NCBI GenBank assembly: GCA_937890245.1
Contig: CALACF010000187.1
Span: 1-6,005 of the forward strand
DNA length: 6,005 bases
Origin: an uncultured Flavobacteriales bacterium
GTDB lineage: Bacteria; Bacteroidota; Bacteroidia; Flavobacteriales_D; Sanyastnellaceae
Reading direction: 5' to 3'
Each line of letters starts with the position of its first letter. The stretch's first letter is position 1. This document shows, in pieces, positions 1 through 5,797 of this stretch. The translations under genes and the position numbers were made by a program. Below the pieces are notes generated by a model, which made no database searches, was not told where the DNA came from, and saw only the letters and a list, made by a program, of their open reading frames with translations.

Positions 1-1
1 T

Positions 2-700
2 ATGAAGATTTCACCCCCCCTGCTATTGGCGTTGGCCGTTATTTTTCTGGCCTCTTGCAACGCCGCTCAATTTACTGAGCCCATGCCGGCGGGCAAGAAG
101 GATTTGTCGAAATTCCCAAAGGCCTACCAGGGCGATTGGAGCGATGGAGAAACGACATTGTGGGTGGGTGAGACGCAGTTTTATCACTCAGAGGGGTCAG
201 ACACCTTGGCAATTGGTCCTCAATTTCATTTGCGAAAAATTTCCGGAATGCTTGTGATCAGCTTCCCAGAAAACATCGGCCAGCCGGACAAGTGGACGGT
301 GATGCTCGCGGAAATTTGCCATACAAATCTCACGCTGCGTCAGTTCGACCCTGAAGACAAGGCTGCGTCCGCCATTTGGCGTGAAGTTCTCGGCAGGGAG
401 GGCATGGCGCACGTCAAGCAAAAAAGGGAGGGCCGTGAGCGCGGGGAGCGAGGAGCCGACGGAAAGAAGTCGCACAAACCAAAGAAATCCGAGCGCAAGC
501 GCATTGTGTTGTCCCCAACCAAGGCGCAGTTCAAGACCTTGATCAAGCGCGGCGCTTCGACATGGGTGGGCGAGCTTCGTCCGGTCTCAAGCCCGGCGGA
601 TTCGACAGGCTCGACTACGCCATCAAATCGGAAACAATCGTCCAGTTCACCCGACGCAGGCAAGCGGCGAGATAGTCGCCCCTCCGATTCTGGTAGTTGA
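2..700 (+). CDS. Uncharacterised lipoprotein with basic linker and Ser-rich tail
   Basis: A 232-residue protein starts at ATG 2 with a lipoprotein signal peptide: Lys2, a hydrophobic stretch at about residues 7-17, and the lipobox LASC, giving a lipidated Cys19. Nothing acidic follows the Cys, so a surface-export signal is not evident. The early mature part (about 23-60) contains QFTEPMPAGKKDLSKFPK and then a YQGDW segment. This resembles small uncharacterised Bacteroidota lipoproteins with a 'fP..l.G.w' start; the resemblance is from memory and no function is known. Residues about 138-167 are a strongly basic, low-complexity linker rich in K, R, E and G. Residues 171-194 look folded again, and 196-232 are Ser/Pro/Arg-rich. 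That tail is encoded antisense to the conserved C-terminus of the dismutase, so it is probably a late 3' extension. Only one base precedes the ATG, so an upstream start or promoter cannot be judged. The role is unknown. Confidence 0.75.
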   Translation: MKISPPLLLALAVIFLASCNAAQFTEPMPAGKKDLSKFPKAYQGDWSDGETTLWVGETQFYHSEGSDTLAIGPQFHLRKISGMLVISFPENIGQPDKWTVMLAEICHTNLTLRQFDPEDKAASAIWREVLGREGMAHVKQKREGRERGERGADGKKSHKPKKSERKRIVLSPTKAQFKTLIKRGASTWVGELRPVSSPADSTGSTTPSNRKQSSSSPDAGKRRDSRPSDSGS

Positions 701-1346
701 GGTAGTAGGCGTGCTCCCAGACATCAAGCCCGAGAATGGGCCGGCCACTGCGCGGAACCATCTTGTGCATCAGTGGATTGTCTTGGTTTGCTGTTGAGCA
801 CACAAAGAGTTCGTCTGGGTTTTTATCGTCTTGACACAGCCAAGCCCAACCCGAACCGAACCTAGATTTTCCAGCGGCGGTCAATTCAGCCTCGAGCGCC
901 GACATGCTGCCGAAGCTCTTTTCCACGCGCTCGAGTAGGAGGGGAGAAAGCGAACGGCGTTCGCTGGCGCCACTGCCGGGTGCGAGGATTTTCCAGAACA
1001 AGCTGTGGTTGAAATGCCCGCCGCCATTTCTGCGCAAGGCCACGTCTTCTGCACCGAGATCGGCGAGCAATTTTTCGAGTTTATAGCCTTTCAACGCGTG
1101 GTCTTCGAGCGCCGAGTTCAGCTTTCGAACGTATCCGGCGTGGTGCTTTCCATGATGAATTTCCATGGTCGCAGCGTCAATTTCTGGTGCCAGCGCATCA
1201 AAACTGTAACCGAGCGCCGGCAAGGTGAAGACGACTTGGCCAGCGGCATCTGCGCTACTACAGCCCAACAAGCTCGACATCAATGGGGTGACAATAAGTC
1301 CGGCCGTGGCGGCGGAAGAAATGCGGAGGAATTCACGTTTGTTCAT
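615..1346 (-). CDS. sodA: Exported Mn-type superoxide dismutase, probable lipoprotein
   Basis: This 243-residue Fe/Mn-family superoxide dismutase converts superoxide to hydrogen peroxide and oxygen. All four expected metal ligands are visible: His64 (IHHGKHHAGYV), His114 (HFNHSLFW), Asp208 and His212 (LDVWEHAYY). Second-shell His68 and Tyr72 are present. The GGGHFNHS segment, with Gly where Fe-enzymes carry Gln, and Gln188 in STANQDNPLM point to the Mn type, although metal use can be mixed in this family. The N-terminus (1-35) is an export signal: NKREFLRIS resembles a Tat motif with KR in place of RR, followed by a hydrophobic stretch and the lipobox LLGC (Cys29). The enzyme is therefore predicted to be periplasmic and membrane-tethered, unlike typical cytosolic SODs. 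ATG at 1344-1346 was chosen because it puts the KR motif at the N-terminus; an in-frame GTG at 1362-1364 adds six unconvincing residues. No clear ribosome site is seen. The stop is TAG at 615-617, inside the convergent lipoprotein gene. Confidence 0.95.
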   Translation of the reverse strand: MNKREFLRISSAATAGLIVTPLMSSLLGCSSADAAGQVVFTLPALGYSFDALAPEIDAATMEIHHGKHHAGYVRKLNSALEDHALKGYKLEKLLADLGAEDVALRRNGGGHFNHSLFWKILAPGSGASERRSLSPLLLERVEKSFGSMSALEAELTAAGKSRFGSGWAWLCQDDKNPDELFVCSTANQDNPLMHKMVPRSGRPILGLDVWEHAYYLNYQNRRGDYLAACLRRVNWTIVSDLMA

Positions 1347-1405
1347 CGTTGCGAAATTTAACACCGAATTCCCGCGTTAATTTTCGCATTCCGCTTCCGC
1401 TCTCG
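1347..1405. promoter_or_regulatory. Divergent intergenic region, probable promoters for sodA and AsmA-like gene
   Basis: These 59 bases separate the divergent starts of the dismutase and the AsmA-like gene, so promoters for both should lie here or just inside the genes. The centre is AT-rich. One-mismatch matches to the Bacteroidota -7 element TAnnTTTG occur on both strands: TAATTTTC at 1378-1385 (+) and TAAATTTC read on the minus strand just upstream of the sodA ATG. Neither has a TTG at the expected 19-20 base distance, so exact promoters cannot be assigned. No Shine-Dalgarno sequence is evident before either ATG. Confidence 0.3.
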
Positions 1406-3970
1406 ATGATTCGACTTCCCCGGCTTCTCCGATTTTTGAAATACATGGCCATCGTGTTGACGGTCTTGGCGTTGGGCTTGGCTGGCTGGTGGTTTGGGCC
1501 AGCTCGGCAGGGTGCTGCGGTTGTTGATGCCGTATTGGGAGGGGTGGAAAAGCATCTGGCAGTTGATGTGCAGGTGGGTGGGGTGTCCGCTTCGATCTGG
1601 CGGCATTTTCCCAGCGTGGGCGTGCTGCTCGAGTCCGTCGAAATTGAAGATGCTTTGCGCCCTGGATCCTCGTTCCTGGATGTCGAAAAGATGGAAGTTC
1701 GCTTCAACCTCTGGGATATTTTACAGGCCAATTACGCGGTGGATCGCGTGCTGATTCACGGAGGGCGGGTCGATTTGGTTTCGGACGCGAGCGGAGACAA
1801 TTGGCATTTTTGGAAGGATGGCGGTAGCGATGGGACGGCCTTTGATCTTGCGCTGCCCGATGTACGGCTTGAGGATGTGACTGTGACGGGAAACTTCAAG
1901 AGCGCCACCGCACCCACCACGCGTTTTTCAACCCTGGTAGATGTCGCCACTGCGCAACTAAACTACGCGGCTGGCTCCTGGAAAATTGCTGGCCACCTTC
2001 GCGGAGAGGCCGTCGAACTCCGCCAAGACGTGCGGTCTTACGTTGACTTTTCGACGCTCATAACTAACTTTGAAATGGACTGGATTGGCTCCACGAAAAC
2101 GGCCGAGGTCCGATTCGATGCAAGGGCAAATGACGTCGAGGTTGCCGGTGACCTGCGCTATGCTCACGGCGATTTTTCGCTGAATCTGCACGGCGATCAG
2201 ACAGACCTTCAAACCGTCAGAACCGCCCTTCCCGCCTTTATTCAAGCCCCCCTCGAGGACCTTTCGTGGTCTGGTCGTTGTGATTTCGATGTCGCAATTG
2301 GCGCAGCGGCCTCGGCCTTGGCCGGGAACGAATCGGCTTGGCTCGTCAAGCTCCAGCCCCACGGCGTGAGCCTGGCAACTTCGGGCCTCGCCGTCGACAA
2401 CCTCATGGGCCTCCTGCGCCTGACCCCAGCGGGCGAACATATTCGGCTGGATTTTGCACACCTCAAGGCAACTGTTGCTGGAGGCGCCCTTACAGGCGAC
2501 GGACATTGGACGGGCTCCTCTCATTGGGGCAAGCTTGTGGCGGCCACTTCGTGGTCAGGCAAAACATCTGACCTCGCCTCCAGCATCAATGCTTCCCTAA
2601 GTTCTGGTGGCCCAGGCAGCTCGCACTTGGAGGCCCTCGACCTATTGGATGGTCACCTCAGCTGGTCGGGCGACATTGAGGGGCCGACTTCGGCTTTCGC
2701 CACATTGGATGATTGGACCATACAAGGTGTCCTCGAAGCGACCCAACTCCAACTTGCCCCCGCACTCGCTCCGCTCCAAAGCATCGAATCGGCCACAGTC
2801 AAAATCGCAAGCACGGGCTACACGGTCGATCTGCAGGCCCACACGGCCGGCGGCGTATTCACCGCCCATGCCCAAGCGCCCCCCAACCTTTCCCGGTTCA
2901 CTGTCAAATTGTCGGGGGACGCGCTGGACCTGGCCGCCCTCGAAGCCGCCCTCGCAGCCTCCCTCAAAGCAAGGGCTGCCTCCCAGACCACATCCGCCAC
3001 CAACACGCGCCCGCCATCGCCTGCCTTGCCCGCCATCGATTTTGAGGCCGTGGTCCTACGTGCCCACCACGGAGAACTGTCCCTTGACAATGCTCAGTTA
3101 AAAGGTCAACTGTCCCCATCGGGTGCCCTTGAAATTGAGCGCTTCCAAGTGAATACCTGTGGCGGCATCATCCTCGGCACCGCCCAGTGGCTCGCCCCTC
3201 GGTGGTCGGTCCAAGCCCAGGCTTCCTCGCTTGATCTGCACGAACTATTGGCCTCCACAAAAGGACTCGGACAAGACGTGGTCCGCGCGGATAACTTGTA
3301 CGGTATTGCCGCCCTCAACGGATCCGCGACCTGGGACCCGACCCGCCCAGAAGGCGCGGCGCTCGCGGCGGATTTCACGATGACTGTCCACAACGGCGGC
3401 CTAAAGAACTTTGCCTTGCTGACACGCATCCCTGCGGCCATCCGCGACCAGCCGGGCATGCGCGCATTGGCGGACGCCGACGACCTCCAAAGGCGCCTCG
3501 AACACGTCCGCTTCGGCGAGCTATCAAACCGATTCCAAGTGGCCGATGGCGCGATCAGCTTCCCGCCCGCCCACATCATCTCGGATGCACTCGACATCGG
3601 CATCGGTGGCAGCTATGGATTTGATGGCAGCCTCGCCTACACCGTAGATTTTGCACTCCGGGATTTGCGCGACCAACGCTCCGAGTTTGGTGACATTGAG
3701 GATGACGGGCTCGGCCATCGCTTCTTTCTAGGCATCGGCGGCACGGTGGACGAACCCGAATTCTGGTATGATCGATCGGCCCACAACGCCTTCCGGAAAG
3801 CGCGGAGGCAACGTGCGGTTTCAGGAATACTTACGCCAGCTTCGGGCGCTCAACCAAAACCGCATGCTCCTTCCGCGACCACAGCTACACCCCTAAGCCC
3901 ATCCATAATCAATCCTCTGCCTGCACCCGCACAGGGCGTTATCATCGACGACGACGAAGATGATTTTTAA
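1406..3970 (+). CDS. AsmA-like inner-membrane/periplasmic envelope protein
   Basis: This 854-residue protein has a basic N-terminus and a single membrane anchor (about residues 12-30, KYMAIVLTVLALGLAGWWFG), followed by a long periplasmic part rich in beta-strand repeats. The segment after the anchor (about 45-82, with SIWRHFPSVGVLLESVEIED) is typical of the AsmA N-terminal region. The part at about 655-800 carries the AsmA-like C-terminal region in its Bacteroidota style, including LKNFALLTRIP, GELSNRFQVADG, ISDALDIGIGGSYGFDGSLAY and FGDIEDDGLGHRFFLGIGGTVDEPEF. AsmA-family proteins are known or proposed to form long grooves that move phospholipids between membranes or affect outer-membrane assembly; a lipid-transport role here is inference. 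A Ser/Thr/Pro/Ala-rich linker lies near 515-545. The last 45 residues are Pro/Ala-rich and end in the acidic DDDEDDF. ATG 1406 was chosen because it sits right before the basic and hydrophobic anchor; a TTG at 1349 would add 19 unlikely residues and run almost to the sodA start. GC skew changes sign along the gene. Confidence 0.88.
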   Translation: MIRLPRLLRFLKYMAIVLTVLALGLAGWWFGPARQGAAVVDAVLGGVEKHLAVDVQVGGVSASIWRHFPSVGVLLESVEIEDALRPGSSFLDVEKMEVRFNLWDILQANYAVDRVLIHGGRVDLVSDASGDNWHFWKDGGSDGTAFDLALPDVRLEDVTVTGNFKSATAPTTRFSTLVDVATAQLNYAAGSWKIAGHLRGEAVELRQDVRSYVDFSTLITNFEMDWIGSTKTAEVRFDARANDVEVAGDLRYAHGDFSLNLHGDQTDLQTVRTALPAFIQAPLEDLSWSGRCDFDVAIGAAASALAGNESAWLVKLQPHGVSLATSGLAVDNLMGLLRLTPAGEHIRLDFAHLKATVAGGALTGDGHWTGSSHWGKLVAATSWSGKTSDLASSINASLSSGGPGSSHLEALDLLDGHLSWSGDIEGPTSAFATLDDWTIQGVLEATQLQLAPALAPLQSIESATVKIASTGYTVDLQAHTAGGVFTAHAQAPPNLSRFTVKLSGDALDLAALEAALAASLKARAASQTTSATNTRPPSPALPAIDFEAVVLRAHHGELSLDNAQLKGQLSPSGALEIERFQVNTCGGIILGTAQWLAPRWSVQAQASSLDLHELLASTKGLGQDVVRADNLYGIAALNGSATWDPTRPEGAALAADFTMTVHNGGLKNFALLTRIPAAIRDQPGMRALADADDLQRRLEHVRFGELSNRFQVADGAISFPPAHIISDALDIGIGGSYGFDGSLAYTVDFALRDLRDQRSEFGDIEDDGLGHRFFLGIGGTVDEPEFWYDRSAHNAFRKARRQRAVSGILTPASGAQPKPHAPSATTATPLSPSIINPLPAPAQGVIIDDDEDDF

Positions 3971-4110
3971 ACTGCCGCAGCTTCCGAATTTCAGCGCAAA
4001 CGCCCCTGCAGCAGAGCTTATCGCCGCCCATCCCCGGCTCAAAAAAAGAGACGACCAAAGGTTTTCCTGAGATGAATAGAGTTTTTTATGCGATGTATGT
4101 TAATATTTCC
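3971..4110. other. Intergenic stretch after AsmA-like gene, no convincing gene
   Basis: No protein gene with family resemblance is seen on either strand. The first 70 bases are C-rich like the preceding gene, and no hairpin with a T-tract follows the AsmA-like stop closely. From about 4060 the sequence becomes AT-rich, with a T6 run at 4082-4087 and TAATATTT at 4101-4108, as expected of a promoter region. A 20-codon open frame (ATG 4072 to TGA 4132-4134) runs through this AT-rich part into the first hairpin of the structured segment. It is treated as a hypothesis only. Confidence 0.5.
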
Positions 4111-4118
4111 TATCTTGT
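4088..4118 (+). promoter_or_regulatory. Possible promoter for the structured RNA segment
   Basis: The AT-rich stretch just before the first hairpin includes TATCTTGT at 4111-4118, an imperfect match to the Bacteroidota -7 element TAnnTTTG. TATG at 4087-4090, with ATG aligned to the -33 TTG, lies 20 bases upstream. Both elements are off-consensus, so the call rests mostly on position and base composition. If real, transcription would start a few bases into or just before the GGTCCC hairpin arm. A start further upstream, giving a longer leader, is equally possible. Confidence 0.25.
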
Positions 4119-4219
4119 GGTCCCCGACGCCTGAGAAGGCTAGGGACCTTAACCAGATTGACGCGAGAACTGCTTAGTTCTTCGATGAAGAGCGCCGGTA
4201 ATACCGGCGCTCTTTCGTT
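4117..4219 (+). ncRNA. Candidate structured small RNA or leader RNA, family not recognised
   Basis: Three hairpins follow one another in about 100 bases with no gene. Hairpin 1 pairs GGTCCC (4119-4124) with GGGACC (4143-4148) and, across an asymmetric 4x2 internal loop, GCCT (4129-4132) with AGGC (4137-4140) under a GAGA tetraloop of the GNRA class. Hairpin 2 pairs AGAACT (4166-4171) with AGTTCT (4176-4181) around GCTT. Hairpin 3 is the terminator-like stem at 4188-4214. A short alternative hairpin, TCTTC-GAT-GAAGA (4179-4191), would compete with both hairpin 2 and the base of the terminator. This layout fits either an independent terminated small RNA or a 5' leader that controls the kinase gene starting at 4274. 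It does not match the conserved cores I know for SRP RNA, 6S RNA, tmRNA or the TPP and SAM-I riboswitches. The structure is read by eye without energy calculation. Confidence 0.4.
4188..4219 (+). terminator. Rho-independent-type terminator hairpin
   Basis: AAGAGCGCCGGTA (4188-4200) and TACCGGCGCTCTT (4202-4214) are exact reverse complements around one base. In RNA this gives a 12 bp GC-rich stem with an AAU loop. The 3' tail is only moderately T-rich (TCTTTCGTT), so it is weaker than the terminator at 5903-5935. The A-containing 5' side gives it some capacity in the other direction. It may end a small RNA starting near 4117, the AsmA-like transcript about 220 bases upstream, or a conditional leader of the kinase gene 55-60 bases downstream. 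Confidence 0.7.
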
Positions 4220-4243
4220 GTCAAAATCTCGCTTCCACCACTA

Positions 4244-4263
4244 GTTTCCCCCGGTTTTCCCCC
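4244..4263 (+). repeat. Tandem TTTCCCCC direct repeat upstream of kinase gene
   Basis: TTTCCCCC occurs at 4245-4252 and again at 4256-4263, 11 bases apart and hence about one helical turn. It lies between the terminator hairpin and the kinase ATG at 4274. This geometry suits a regulator binding one DNA face, but the tract is also simply pyrimidine-rich, and no purine-rich ribosome site is present next to the ATG. Function is not known. Confidence 0.4.
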
Positions 4264-4273
4264 ACCTTGCAGC

Positions 4274-5770
4274 ATGCAGCAATTCGCCCAAAAGCAGCGT
4301 TGGAAGGTGGCCCTGTTTGTCGCGGGGGCTGCCATTGTAGGGCTGACGCTCTGGTATTCTGGAACAATTGCGCGGACTTTGCGCAAAGAGGAACAGCTCA
4401 AAGTGCAGCTATGGTCTGAGGCGATTGTGCAGCGCGCCGAACTTGTACGCTACACCGAACGGCTGTTTGAATCCCTTCGAGAAGAAGAGCGCTCGAAGGC
4501 CAACCTCCTGATTGAAGGATACCGCCTGCTCGAGGCGCAGCGCCCAGGTTCCAATTGTGATGTCACGCTAAATGCTGCCGTGATTCAGGCGAACCAGACG
4601 ATTCCCTTGCTTGTCCAAAATGAGAGAGGGTTGATTGAGTTTACGCTCAACCTTCCACTTGAGATGAGCCAGGATTCTGCGGCCATCGATTCGCTTGCCC
4701 GGGTTTTGCGTGATCGCGGCTCAGTCATCCGATTCGATCGTGGCGCTTCAACGGTCTACTACGACGAGAGTACGCGTTTTCGCGAGCTCCGCGCTGTCAT
4801 GTCGGATCTGATCAAATCCTTCATTACGCAAACCGTGATCAACTCGGCTTCTATTCCTGTGTTACTGCTTGACAGCACGCGGACAAAGCTGGTTCGGACG
4901 GAGAGAATTGGCTTATCAGAACTGCAGGATACGGCGGCGTTGATCGCTGATTTTTCGACTGGAAACCCTCCAATTGTTCTGGACCTTCCGGAGGTTGGGC
5001 GCCAATATATTCTGTATGACGAGTCGATGGTGTTGAAGCAACTGCGCTTTTTCCCGATCATTCAATTGATCATCATCGCGGGGTTTCTTCTGTTTGCGTA
5101 CTTGATTTTCAGCACGTTCCGTCGGGTAGAGCAAAACCGTGTTTGGGTTGGGATGGCAAAAGAAACGGCGCATCAGCTCGGGACACCGCTTTCTGCATTG
5201 CTCGCCTGGGTTCATGTGCTAGAGGAACAAGGGCTAGACCCAGAAATTATTGTGGAATTGAACAAGGACCTCGACCGCTTGCAAACGGTGGCGGACCGCT
5301 TTTCAAAGATCGGTTCGGAACCGGAACTCAAACGCTTGGACCTTGCGGACTTTGTACAGGACTCGATCAAATACATGAAGCCGCGCATGCCGAGGCGTGT
5401 CACTTTCAATGTTGATGTTGCCCCGGGACTGCAGGCAAAATTCAGCCCGCCTCTATACGGCTGGGTGCTAGAGAATTTGGTGAAGAACGCGGTTGATGCA
5501 ATGGCTGGTGACGGAACGCTTACTGTGCACCTCAGCCGGCAAAATGGCCATGCCACACTCGACATCACCGACACTGGCAAAGGCATCCCGAAGTCACAAC
5601 ATCGCAGCGTTTTCGAGCCGGGCTTCACGACAAAAAAACGAGGCTGGGGCCTCGGGCTCAGCCTGGTCAAGCGTATTGTAGAACAGTACCACGGCGGCAA
5701 GATTTTCGTTCTGAGATCTGAAGAGGGTGCAGGCACGACATTTCGTGTAACGTTGCCGTTGGATTCCTAA
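4274..5770 (+). CDS. Membrane sensor histidine kinase, HAMP-less, orphan
   Basis: This 498-residue two-component sensor kinase would autophosphorylate on a histidine and pass the phosphate to a response regulator. TM1 is at about 11-28. A periplasmic sensor region of roughly 225 residues begins with a charged, probably coiled-coil helix (36-90) and has no sensor domain I recognise. TM2 is at about 259-280. There is no HAMP domain: TM2 leads almost directly to the H-box ETAHQLGTPLSALLAW, with phosphoacceptor His300. The ATP-binding domain is complete: N-box LENLVKNAVDAM (399-410), G1 DTGKGI (433-438), F-box FEPGFTT (447-453), G2 RGWGLGLSLVKRI (456-468) and a final EGAGTTFRVTLP (484-495). The HQLGTP form, with Gln after His, is common in Bacteroidota kinases. 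ATG 4274 precedes a short basic stretch and TM1. No response regulator is adjacent, so partner and signal are unknown. A terminator-like hairpin ends about 55 bases upstream of the start. Confidence 0.92.
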   Translation: MQQFAQKQRWKVALFVAGAAIVGLTLWYSGTIARTLRKEEQLKVQLWSEAIVQRAELVRYTERLFESLREEERSKANLLIEGYRLLEAQRPGSNCDVTLNAAVIQANQTIPLLVQNERGLIEFTLNLPLEMSQDSAAIDSLARVLRDRGSVIRFDRGASTVYYDESTRFRELRAVMSDLIKSFITQTVINSASIPVLLLDSTRTKLVRTERIGLSELQDTAALIADFSTGNPPIVLDLPEVGRQYILYDESMVLKQLRFFPIIQLIIIAGFLLFAYLIFSTFRRVEQNRVWVGMAKETAHQLGTPLSALLAWVHVLEEQGLDPEIIVELNKDLDRLQTVADRFSKIGSEPELKRLDLADFVQDSIKYMKPRMPRRVTFNVDVAPGLQAKFSPPLYGWVLENLVKNAVDAMAGDGTLTVHLSRQNGHATLDITDTGKGIPKSQHRSVFEPGFTTKKRGWGLGLSLVKRIVEQYHGGKIFVLRSEEGAGTTFRVTLPLDS

Positions 5771-5788
5771 CCCGACACCCTACCTTCG
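5759..5788 (+). promoter_or_regulatory. Probable Bacteroidota-type promoter for tRNA-Leu
   Basis: TTG at 5759-5761 is followed after exactly 19 bases by TACCTTCG at 5781-5788, which matches the -7 consensus TAnnTTTG at all but one defined position. The expected start of transcription, a few bases downstream, falls just before the tRNA 5' end at 5798. The -33 element lies in the last codons of the kinase gene, so the tRNA may be transcribed independently even though only 27 bases separate the two genes. Confidence 0.45.
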
Positions 5789-5797
5789 CCGTCCTTA

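Noticed and set aside
1005..1361. Plus-strand open frame antisense to the dismutase
   Set aside because: The opposite strand encodes a dismutase with all metal ligands; this frame has no recognisable motif and is a codon-bias shadow.
1349..1405. TTG start extending the AsmA-like protein by 19 residues
   Set aside because: The extension precedes a good N-terminal basic plus membrane segment beginning at ATG 1406 and would leave no room for divergent promoters.
1958..2524. Long minus-strand open frame inside the AsmA-like gene, with similar ones at 3106-3603 and 2818-3090
   Set aside because: The plus-strand frame is continuous and family-like throughout; these antisense frames are low-complexity shadows of GC-rich codons.
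4117..4219. Structured segment as SRP RNA, 6S RNA, tmRNA, or a TPP or SAM-I riboswitch
   Set aside because: The conserved cores I know (for example the SRP GGAA-capped helix with its AGCAG side, or the TPP CUGAUGAG-type elements) are not present; CTGAGA alone at 4131-4136 is too short to count.
4245..4263. TTTCCCCC pair as the start of a CRISPR or other repeat array
   Set aside because: There are only two copies, with a three-base gap and no further units.
5212..5736. Minus-strand open frame of 174 codons across the kinase catalytic domain
   Set aside because: It lies opposite conserved H, N, G1, F and G2 boxes, so it is a shadow of the kinase frame.
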